Below are positions 36,625 through 44,243 of a stretch of DNA of 64,000 bases, in pieces (positions within the stretch are counted from its first letter, which is position 1; every line of letters starts with the position of its first letter). Below the pieces are notes generated by a model. The model did not search any database. It saw nothing but the letters and a program-made list of their open reading frames with translations, and was not told the DNA's origin. The translations under genes and the position numbers were made by a program. Source of the stretch: Gammaproteobacteria bacterium (GTDB lineage Bacteria; Pseudomonadota; Gammaproteobacteria; Pseudomonadales; Azotimanducaceae); assembly GCA_026707735.1 (NCBI GenBank), contig JAPOWH010000010.1, positions 124,001 to 188,000 on the forward strand, in the 5' to 3' direction.

Positions 36625-38484
36625 CTGCTTCAATTCAATAAGGTATGCTTCAAGTACGGAGACGCGCCTCTTTTTGAAGATCTTTCCTTCACGGTCCATG
36701 CTGGCCACTCCGTTGGGCTCGTTGGAAGAAACGGAATAGGCAAAACCACGCTGTTTGCGCTGGTTCGGCGCGAGCTGCAGCCTGAAGAAGGAACCGTTGA
36801 GTATCCCGCGGCTTGGCGAGTCTCTTGGCTAGCTCAGAACGTAGCTCCTTCGGACAGGCAAGCCATAGATTTCGTCATGGATGGCGATACCGAGCTGCGC
36901 AGACTACAACGAAAGATAGATCAAACTCATTCGTCAGGAGACGGCGTCGAAGTCGCTCGTGCATTTGCGGAATTTGAGGACCGCGGAGGCTACACGTTTG
37001 AAACTAGAGCCGCCACTATTCTCTCAGGTCTTGGGTTCCAGTCAGACGATTTCACGAAGCCGCATGAGGAGTTTTCGGGAGGCTGGAGAATACGTCTGAA
37101 TCTTGCACGCACACTCATGACGCCAGCCGATCTCATGCTGTTGGACGAGCCGACCAACCACTTGGATCTAGAGGCGACGGTGTGGTTCCAAAAGTGGCTC
37201 GCAAACTATGACGGTACAGTGCTGTTGATTGCCCATGATCGCGACCTCTTGGATCAAGTTGTAGACACCATAGTGCACATTGACCAGCTTCAAGCTTTCA
37301 CATATCGAGGCGGCTACTCCTCCTTCGAAGAACAAAGAGCCCAGCTGTTGATTCAGCAGGAGACTGCGCTGAAACGTCAAGAGCAGGAACGCGAGCGTTT
37401 ACGGAGATTCGTCGATCGATTCCGCGCAAAAGCGAGCAAGGCGCGTCAAGTTCAGAGCCGAATCAAGGTCCTTGAACGGATGACTACGGTAGCTGTGCTT
37501 CGCACTCAATTGCCATACAGGTTCTCGTTTCAATCACCTGCTCGACTTGATGAACCCATGGTGTCGATAGACAAATGCAGTCTGGGCTACGACGAACATG
37601 ACGTGATCACCAACACGACTGAACGCATCTATCCCAAAGATCGCATCGGGGTTCTAGGCTTGAACGGTGCTGGAAAGTCAACGTTGTTGAAGGCATTGGC
37701 AGGCGAAATCCGGCCCAGAGATGGCAGCATTAGCTTTAGCGAACACACATCCATTGGCTACTTCGCTCAACATCAATTGGAGATATTGGATGGCGAACGA
37801 AATGCTAGCGATCACGTATTGGACCGCGTTGAATTCAGCGAGCAGCAAGTTAGAGATTTTCTCGGTGCATGGGGCTTTGGCGGCGAGGACATATTTCGAC
37901 CCGTCAAACAGTTCAGTGGTGGCGAAAAAGCTCGATTGGTCTTGGCGACGATCGCGTTAGAGAGACCGGCTCTCTTGGTGCTAGATGAACCGACAAACCA
38001 CTTGGACATGGACATGCGTACTGCCCTATCAAACGCACTCGATGAATTTCAAGGTGCCGTCGTAATCGTTGCACACGACCAACACTTGCTGAGGCAGTGT
38101 GTCAACGAGTTTTGGCTCGTCAAGGGTGGCAGTGTTTCAGCATTTCAGGGGGACCTAGAGGACTACGAAGCGACAATCGCCGATCCGCAACAACAGGACA
38201 AACCTGCGAAAACTACGTCTAGGCTGCTTAGAAAGGAACGTGCAGATGCGCGAAATCGCCAGCGAGATCTAGTGGCTCGCAAGGCTAAGATAGAGTTGAA
38301 GTTAGGACAGCTCGAGAAAACGGTGAACGAATTGAACGAGAAGCTTGTGGACCCGCAGACATTCTCGGATGCCAATCGCAGCGAATTGCAGGATTGGATT
38401 AGAATGCATGGAAAGACTAGAAAGACAATTGAAGAGCTAGAAAACGAGTGGATGTCGATAGAAGAGAGACTCGATAAGAGTTGA
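36625..38484 (+). CDS. ABC-F ATPase (YheS-like), probable CTG start
   Basis: This is a cytoplasmic ABC-F protein with two ATP-binding domains and no membrane part; relatives act on the ribosome. From CTG 36625 it has 619 residues, near the YheS length. The first Walker A is GRNGIGKTT (Lys40) and the first signature is FSGGWRIRLNLAR. The second Walker A is GLNGAGKST, with FSGGEKARLVL as second signature; LDEPTNHLD appears in both. A coiled-coil C-terminus (KIELKLGQLEKTVNELNEK) is present. The first standard start codon in frame, ATG 36877, would delete the first Walker A, and an in-frame stop at 36613 limits the choice. CTG behind AGGAG is the only good candidate. It starts 13 bases after dsbB. 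Confidence 0.93.
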   Translation: MLQFNKVCFKYGDAPLFEDLSFTVHAGHSVGLVGRNGIGKTTLFALVRRELQPEEGTVEYPAAWRVSWLAQNVAPSDRQAIDFVMDGDTELRRLQRKIDQTHSSGDGVEVARAFAEFEDRGGYTFETRAATILSGLGFQSDDFTKPHEEFSGGWRIRLNLARTLMTPADLMLLDEPTNHLDLEATVWFQKWLANYDGTVLLIAHDRDLLDQVVDTIVHIDQLQAFTYRGGYSSFEEQRAQLLIQQETALKRQEQERERLRRFVDRFRAKASKARQVQSRIKVLERMTTVAVLRTQLPYRFSFQSPARLDEPMVSIDKCSLGYDEHDVITNTTERIYPKDRIGVLGLNGAGKSTLLKALAGEIRPRDGSISFSEHTSIGYFAQHQLEILDGERNASDHVLDRVEFSEQQVRDFLGAWGFGGEDIFRPVKQFSGGEKARLVLATIALERPALLVLDEPTNHLDMDMRTALSNALDEFQGAVVIVAHDQHLLRQCVNEFWLVKGGSVSAFQGDLEDYEATIADPQQQDKPAKTTSRLLRKERADARNRQRDLVARKAKIELKLGQLEKTVNELNEKLVDPQTFSDANRSELQDWIRMHGKTRKTIEELENEWMSIEERLDKS

Positions 38485-38527
38485 CTTTTAGGGAGGAACC
38501 TATCGACATCCACGCATTTTGTACTGG

Positions 38528-39496
38528 TTACCGTTCAAGCACCGACACAAACGCGGTGCGGCTCGAATCTAGATCGACGGTCGTCTGCTTGCCGCGCCGT
38601 CGAACTGTTATTTCCATCTCGGGAGTGTCGCTACGCTGTCGCAAATAGCGGTTTGCATGGGAATAGGAGCGCACGGAGTTATTTCCAATTTTCATGAGAA
38701 CGTCTCCAGGCTTCAAAACCTCGTGCTTGTCTGACACGCTAAGAACCAACACCCCGAAGTCGACGCCGAAGTAGTGCCCAAGCTCCTCTTCGACCTCAAG
38801 CAGAGAAATGACATCTATGGCCTCTGACAGTTCGCCACGGGCATTAGGACGTAGCCAACCAGAAAACGCATCATGAGGTCTTATTACTTGGTAGTTGCCG
38901 TCACCCATGTAGACATAGGATCGGTTCGGGCTGGGAACGAACCACGTTCGACCGGCTGAGGATGTTCCCACCTCTATTGGAATATCGACCTGCTTTCCAT
39001 CTCGCAGTACGCCCAAGCGCAACGTGTCGCCACGCGACAAGCTGGATATAAGCCTATTGGCAGTGATTTCTGGATCATCGGCTTCTGCGATTTTGAGTCC
39101 GTCAATTGTGACGACTTGATCGTCTTGCTGCAGACCTGCGCCGATTGCAGGACTCCAATCCTGAATTCCTACAACTGTTAGATTCTTATCCGCAGTGGTT
39201 GATAGCGTAACCCCGATTTGCCCAAGCTGAATTGCTTCGTCAAATTCACTGAGGACGCTGAGCAACATTTCCGTCAAGGACTCAACACCCGGTTGCAAGG
39301 AATGAACGAGCGGTCCAAGTTCGTGCACAATCACGTCGCTCTCGAGCTCGGCCAGGGCCTCTACTGCTCGATCGAGTTGCTCGCGAACCTCTTTGTAGTC
39401 TTGTTCGTCTTGGTTTCGATTCTCTTGCGCTCCCGCACCGGCGACAGCGAAAAAAGCTAATGCCAGATAGAGCGAGAATCTTGAGAAAATGGTCAT
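38528..39496 (-). CDS. exported tandem-PDZ protein, paralogue A
   Basis: A periplasmic protein of 322 residues with a signal peptide (RFSLYLALAFFAVAGAGAQ). After a helical, acidic region, a first PDZ domain (IGVTLSTTADKNLTV, GIQDWSPAIGAGLQQDDQVVTIDG) and a second, more divergent one (GHYFGVDFGVLVLSVS, LKPGDVLMKIGNNSVRSYSHA) follow. There is no trypsin or Ser-Lys protease domain, so it is not a DegS/DegP protease. It is the last gene of sigma - anti-sigma - PDZ - PDZ and is clearly related to its neighbour. It probably senses or binds exposed protein C-termini in the periplasm. Confidence 0.85.
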   Translation of the reverse strand: MTIFSRFSLYLALAFFAVAGAGAQENRNQDEQDYKEVREQLDRAVEALAELESDVIVHELGPLVHSLQPGVESLTEMLLSVLSEFDEAIQLGQIGVTLSTTADKNLTVVGIQDWSPAIGAGLQQDDQVVTIDGLKIAEADDPEITANRLISSLSRGDTLRLGVLRDGKQVDIPIEVGTSSAGRTWFVPSPNRSYVYMGDGNYQVIRPHDAFSGWLRPNARGELSEAIDVISLLEVEEELGHYFGVDFGVLVLSVSDKHEVLKPGDVLMKIGNNSVRSYSHANRYLRQRSDTPEMEITVRRRGKQTTVDLDSSRTAFVSVLER

Positions 39497-39573
39497 TGGT
39501 GTCTCCTAGCTAACTATAGGTCTTGGTTCACATCTATGGATGGTTGTGGACCCATCAATGTCAATAGCCCCAG

Positions 39574-40563
39574 TTAAGCACCCCCCACTTGAGTTATATT
39601 TAAATCGCTTGACATGAAATCGAACTTCTGCTCCCTTCCGCGGCGCTTCACGACGACTGCCGCAGGTTTCTCGGAATTGGAGAAAAATCGTTTGGCATGA
39701 GAGAAGGATCGGACTGGTTTGTCATTAATTCGCAGCAATACATCGCCCTTCTTCAATTCTCGGCCCTCTGGGGCTTCGATGACTAAGACTCCAAACTCCT
39801 CGCCGAAGTAATGTCCAAGATCGCTCTCAAATTCAATCAACACCAGAGTGCGTAGATCTCGCAATTCGCCAAGTCTGCTACCGACTTGGTTCAATATGGA
39901 AACCCTACCTGGCGCGTCCAATTCATAGGCCCACACTTCCGGGTATTGCCGCCGTGAAACAGTGGTGAGGGTCTTATCTAGTTTCCTCTTGTCCCTAATA
40001 ATTTCCAAGTTGAGTGTCGTGCCCGGCTCAACCACACTAATCAAAGCAGTAAGCGCCCGCACAGGATCGTCTGCCTCCCTTATTTGCACACCGTCTACTG
40101 AGGCAACTATGTCGCCTTCCTGCAGTCCCCCACTTTCAGCCGGTGAGTCCTCAATGATCTGATCGATCAATACACCTTGATCTGTGGACTCGCCCATACG
40201 AATTCCAATGAAACCCATACCGGCCTTGGATTGGATGGCATGCGTGAGATTGTTCGACAGCAATTCCAGTTGAGGTGATAGAGCTGACACATAGGGTGCG
40301 ATCCGTGAAATTGCCTCGGCATGTCCTTCAGCAGCTGCCATGGCGCCTACGGCTTCTTCAAATTGTCTTCTTACACGCTTTATTTGCTCTTGCTGATAGC
40401 GATTTCGAGAATCTATGGCCGCTTCTCTGTTAGCGACGCTAGCCGCTTCCGCGTCAGCAAGGATTGTGACTTCCATTTCAGGGCTTTTGTCGCTTTCTTG
40501 GGCAAGCGCGAACGTTCCCAGGAAACAACCAATCGAGAGGATTAAAGTTAGAAGTGATTTCAT
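39574..40563 (-). CDS. exported tandem-PDZ protein, paralogue B
   Basis: A periplasmic protein of 329 residues with a signal peptide (MKSLLTLILSIGCFLGTFALA). It has the same plan as the next gene: a helical acidic N-terminal part, PDZ 1 (FIGIRMGESTDQGVLI, DSPAESGGLQEGDIVASVDG) and PDZ 2 (GHYFGEEFGVLVIEAP, LKKGDVLLRINDKPVRSFSHA). The matching LGHYFG-x2-FGVLV and VRS-[FY]-SHA segments show that the two arose by duplication. No protease domain is present. It begins 18 bases after the anti-sigma gene. Confidence 0.86.
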   Translation of the reverse strand: MKSLLTLILSIGCFLGTFALAQESDKSPEMEVTILADAEAASVANREAAIDSRNRYQQEQIKRVRRQFEEAVGAMAAAEGHAEAISRIAPYVSALSPQLELLSNNLTHAIQSKAGMGFIGIRMGESTDQGVLIDQIIEDSPAESGGLQEGDIVASVDGVQIREADDPVRALTALISVVEPGTTLNLEIIRDKRKLDKTLTTVSRRQYPEVWAYELDAPGRVSILNQVGSRLGELRDLRTLVLIEFESDLGHYFGEEFGVLVIEAPEGRELKKGDVLLRINDKPVRSFSHAKRFFSNSEKPAAVVVKRRGREQKFDFMSSDLNITQVGGA

Positions 40564-40581
40564 GATTGACTCCGTGCGGGC

Positions 40582-41079
40582 CTATAAGACTCCGTTGTAG
40601 CTGGCTAAGGTAATGGGAGGGGATTGGGACTTTAGAAGTCGATAAGATCTCTTGAGAGTGTCTTTCTGTTTTAGAAGCTCATCGCGTCGAGCGGCATTCC
40701 CGACTTCCAGCTCATCAAGCTCCGTATTGATGTCGGCCAATCGCACTATGATTGCGGACCGTTCAATTGTTGACGCTGAGAACTCATTAAGCAATTCCTG
40801 TTGCAACGCGTGCAATGGATCATCGGGCGTCGTCTCTACCGGAGAAATTGTGTCTACAGTTGTCGGATCGTGACGGTTCAAGTACGGTTGATGCCAAAAC
40901 ACCAGCCCGAATACGAGAAGCGCCATACACGACACACCGCCAAATTGCATGAACTGCTGCTGTCGGACACTTCGTCGTCGAATCTTGTCCCGTACTTGCT
41001 CGAGCATGTCACCGGGCGGTGACACGTCGGGCAATTGACGCAGTCCCTTCGTGAGTTCGTTTAGGGAGTTCACTGACAT
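40582..41079 (-). CDS. single-pass membrane protein, probable anti-sigma factor
   Basis: A protein of about 165 residues. A cytoplasmic N-terminal segment of about 45 residues contains LRQLPDVSPPGDMLEQVRDKIRRR. A single membrane helix (FGGVSCMALLVFGLVFW) follows, and then a periplasmic, charged, coiled-coil-like domain (LADINTELDELEVGN, LLKQKDTLKRSYRLL). The gene overlaps the end of the sigma-factor gene. The position and topology are those of an ECF anti-sigma factor, but no zinc-type (HxxxCxxC) motif is present, so the family is not identified. I take the ATG at 41079; one at 41094 is possible. Confidence 0.75.
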   Translation of the reverse strand: MSVNSLNELTKGLRQLPDVSPPGDMLEQVRDKIRRRSVRQQQFMQFGGVSCMALLVFGLVFWHQPYLNRHDPTTVDTISPVETTPDDPLHALQQELLNEFSASTIERSAIIVRLADINTELDELEVGNAARRDELLKQKDTLKRSYRLLKSQSPPITLASYNGVL

Positions 41080-41669
41080 GTCATTGTGTTCCATTGATTT
41101 GAATATGCAGCTTCAGCGTTCGGTAGTGTTTGCTGGGTTGCAGCCTCTTCTTGTCTCGATTTTTCCATGTTCTGATTCAGACGCGAAATGATCACTTTGG
41201 AGTAGCTTGTGCTGCGTTTGAGCAATTTGCCGATCTCTTCGTGCGTGTAGCCCTCCACACAATACATCCAAACAACCAAGCGAGTCTTGGGGTCCATGAC
41301 TGCAAGTGCTCGCTCTACGTCAATCATTTCTGAAGTGGCGTCTTCCGCGCCAGTCGCAACTGGTTCGTAATTCACGCGTCTACGGTGCCAAGGCGACCTG
41401 AGCCTCATGTAGCAACGATTGACTGCTAGAGTCCTAACCCAACCTACAAAGTGGGATGGTTCTCTAATCGTGTGCGCTTTAGTCAATACATCCATGAACG
41501 TATCTTGAGCAACGTCCTCAGCAGCGTGAGAGTCACCCATTATTCGAAGCGCCATCGAGTAGACAGGGCCAGACAATGCCTTGAAAACTTGCTCTTGCGC
41601 TTCCGGATCGCCCTTCATCAGTCGTTCAACGACTTCTATTGCAATCTGGACGCCACCAATGTTCGCCAT
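41070..41669 (-). CDS. ECF-type RNA polymerase sigma factor
   Basis: This extracytoplasmic-function sigma factor has 199 residues. Region 2 is visible in ALRIMGDSHAAEDVAQDTFMDVLTKA, and region 4 in VVWMYCVEGYTHEEIGKLLKRSTSYSKVIISR, the helix-turn-helix that reads the -35 element. Regions 2 and 4 are linked by a basic stretch (RSPWHRRRVNYEP). The gene is followed by an overlapping putative anti-sigma gene and two PDZ genes. On its own upstream side a GGAAC (41744-41748, read leftward) resembles the -35 core of RpoE-type promoters, but no clear -10 partner is visible. Confidence 0.92.
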   Translation of the reverse strand: MANIGGVQIAIEVVERLMKGDPEAQEQVFKALSGPVYSMALRIMGDSHAAEDVAQDTFMDVLTKAHTIREPSHFVGWVRTLAVNRCYMRLRSPWHRRRVNYEPVATGAEDATSEMIDVERALAVMDPKTRLVVWMYCVEGYTHEEIGKLLKRSTSYSKVIISRLNQNMEKSRQEEAATQQTLPNAEAAYSNQWNTMTCQ

Positions 41670-41841
41670 ACATCCTTAGATGCCATTGCACAAGAAAGGG
41701 TCACAACAAAGTTACAGAATCCTAGCATTGTTCTGCACGGTCTGTTCCTTTGATGCGAAAAATTTCAGCTGCCGGCTGACTTGCGCGAAGACTATAGCCC
41801 TTCTAGACAGGGCTGTTTGGAGCCTAGGTGTTCAAGGGCAT

Positions 41842-43131
41842 TTACGCGCCGGCAGCTTGCGCTTCTGGTCCTTCGTAAATGGATTTCTCTTTCTTTGAGT
41901 CCTCGCTAACGCGTCTACCCAATGACATGAACGAGGGGATTTCGTCGTCAGAGAGTTCACGCATTTTGATTTTGCGCTCCATCGCTGCATCCAGATATGG
42001 CTGAAGTTCCTTGAGTTTCTTCTCCTCGCGAGCTGGGTCGCGCTCTTTGAATTCACCCATGACTTCCTTCGCGAATATTTCCAGCGACTCGCAGATGTCT
42101 TCGTGGCGATTGTTGCCTGCTTGCTGAATGAAGGTCACCTGGTCGACGCCGCATTCCTCAAACTTCAGCAGGTGCTCTCTAAGATCGTCCGGAGTACCGA
42201 TTCCACCGCGGCTACCGCTTAGTGCATTGGTGATGTCGACGGGGTTTTCCTTTCGTTGGGCATCGCGCATTTTGATGTATTGCTCCCAAAGATTAGTGCG
42301 CCCGGGTTTGTGGGTTCCGAACGCGTAGAGGCTGCCAAGCGCGAAGGCAAAGAATTCGAACCCATCTAGTCCACGCCGAACTGCCAATTCGCGGTCATGG
42401 TGACAAGAGAAGCTGGACACCATGCAAATGTTTGGATTGATGGAGTGACCAATGGGCACACATGCCTCTGACTTGATGATGTTGTAGTACTCTTCGACCC
42501 ATTCCGTCGCCTCTGCAGGGTCGACAAACGCAAAAGTGAGAGCACCAATTCCCAATCGGGCGGCCATGCGGATGGTCTCGCGCTGTGAGCAGGCGACCCA
42601 GAGGGGCGGGTGCGGTCGCTGCACAGGCTTGGGGACGATGTTTCTGCACGGCATGTCGAAGTATTGACCCTTGTAGCCCGGATAGGGATCCATGGCAAGC
42701 ATGTTGGCTATTTGTTCAGTGGCTTCCAAATAGATCTTGCGCTTGCGCGCAACCGGGATCTTGAACCCGCCCAGTTCAAGCTCCGCCGAGGACTCGCCGG
42801 TTCCAAATTCGACCCGTCCGTTAGACACGAGATCCAATGTCGCGATAACCTCCGCTGTGCGAGCTGGATGGTTGTACTGGGGAATGACCTGACGAATTCC
42901 ATGACCAAGACGAATGTTCTTTGTTCGCTGAGAGCACGCGGCGAGAAACACTTCCGGAGCGGATGAGTGAGAGTATTCCTCCAAGAAATGATGCTCTACT
43001 TCCCAAGCGAAGTCGATGCCCAGCTTGTCGGCCACCTCCACTTGTTCAAGAGCGTCCTGAAACAGCTTGTGCTCTTCGCCGTGGCTCCAAGGTCTAGGTA
43101 GCTGATGTTCGTAGAAAATGCCGAATTTCAT
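41842..43131 (-). CDS. LLM-class flavin-dependent oxidoreductase (luciferase-like)
   Basis: This is a bacterial luciferase-fold monooxygenase of 429 residues that uses reduced flavin. The opening MKFGIFYEHQLPRPW, the flavin-binding SNGRVEFGTGESSAE and the RIGLGHGI-like KNIRLGHGIRQV are typical. The substrate is unknown; relatives are often found in degradation pathways. I use the ATG at 43131; a TTG two codons before is possible. It stands alone between dsbC and the sigma operon. Confidence 0.88.
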   Translation of the reverse strand: MKFGIFYEHQLPRPWSHGEEHKLFQDALEQVEVADKLGIDFAWEVEHHFLEEYSHSSAPEVFLAACSQRTKNIRLGHGIRQVIPQYNHPARTAEVIATLDLVSNGRVEFGTGESSAELELGGFKIPVARKRKIYLEATEQIANMLAMDPYPGYKGQYFDMPCRNIVPKPVQRPHPPLWVACSQRETIRMAARLGIGALTFAFVDPAEATEWVEEYYNIIKSEACVPIGHSINPNICMVSSFSCHHDRELAVRRGLDGFEFFAFALGSLYAFGTHKPGRTNLWEQYIKMRDAQRKENPVDITNALSGSRGGIGTPDDLREHLLKFEECGVDQVTFIQQAGNNRHEDICESLEIFAKEVMGEFKERDPAREEKKLKELQPYLDAAMERKIKMRELSDDEIPSFMSLGRRVSEDSKKEKSIYEGPEAQAAGA

Positions 43132-43284
43132 GCGCAATGGACGAATTTGAGAGTGTATTAGTTTAATGAATTGCCTGGTTCAGTAAGCCGTTTAGCCGTT
43201 AGGTAACACAAACTGGTAAAGGCTGCGAAGGAACTCTACATACATTAATATGCCCAATTGACAGTGCGCTATAGATCGCAAGCA

Positions 43285-44040
43285 ATGAGTGTCAGTGAGC
43301 TTACTCGAACAGCAATGATTCTGTTTATTACGCTGTCGTGTTCAATCTCGGCAATACCGCAGGAGGAGGAAAGCTCCAGCGCGGAGAAAACAGTACTGGA
43401 CTCCCTTCAAGCGCTAGGTTTGAATGCATCGAAAGTGTCTGCCACACCTATCTCCGGAGTCTATGAGGTCGAAACAAACGACGGCAATTTCTTCTATTCA
43501 TCCGAAGATGGAAAATACGTTCTTGTTGGCGAGCTACATAGGATTGAGGGTACCAGTACGACTAACCTTACCGAGATCAGTAGGGGCGCAATGCGCAAGG
43601 AACTACTACAAGATGTGCCATTGGATGAAAGTCTGAATTTTGCGCCGAAAGAAGACGTGGAGCATGTCGTATACGTGTTTACCGATGTGGATTGCGGCTA
43701 TTGCCGATTGCTTCACGAGAATATTGAGGGTTACAAGGCACGTGGTATCGAGATTCGCTATCTTGCGTACCCACGGGCTGGAAAGAACTCAAAAACTTAT
43801 AACAAGATGGTTTCAGCCTGGTGTGCGGATGACCCTAACGTTGCAATTGCAGCATTGAAGCGGGGGGAAACTATCCAAAACAAGAGCTGCGACAATCCCA
43901 TTGACGAGCAATTCGAGCTGGGCAGCAAGATGAACATTAGTGGTACACCAGCTTTGATTCTTGAGAGCGGGGCGGTCATTCCTGGGTATGTCACCCCGGA
44001 GCGACTCGAAAGAGAGCTCTCACTCCAACCTTCGTCATAG
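43285..44040 (+). CDS. dsbC: thiol:disulfide interchange protein DsbC
   Basis: This periplasmic disulfide isomerase has 251 residues from the ATG at 43285 (signal peptide TAMILFITLSCSISA). A TTG nine codons earlier is possible. The active site is Cys137-Gly-Tyr-Cys140 (DVDCGYCRLLHENI), the cis-Pro loop is SGTPAL, and a second, structural Cys pair lies in SAWCAD and NKSCDNP. The pattern follows E. coli DsbC closely (IRYLAYPRAG, GYVTPERLE). Its N-terminal dimerisation domain is present. Confidence 0.93.
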   Translation: MSVSELTRTAMILFITLSCSISAIPQEEESSSAEKTVLDSLQALGLNASKVSATPISGVYEVETNDGNFFYSSEDGKYVLVGELHRIEGTSTTNLTEISRGAMRKELLQDVPLDESLNFAPKEDVEHVVYVFTDVDCGYCRLLHENIEGYKARGIEIRYLAYPRAGKNSKTYNKMVSAWCADDPNVAIAALKRGETIQNKSCDNPIDEQFELGSKMNISGTPALILESGAVIPGYVTPERLERELSLQPSS

Positions 44041-44243
44041 ACTTCACTGAACATCTGAACTCAACTCGCCATTCGATGGCAACTCTCGGGTGTCCGGATG
44101 CGTTCTAGGGCTCTGAGTTTTCGCCGTAAGTTCGAAACGCCAACCCCAAAAGCTGATCTAAAGTAATAAAATACTCGGCTAACAAAAGTTGCGATTCCGT
44201 ATTTATTTGAACTCGGTCTCGTCGCGGCGAATGAGGTAAATAC

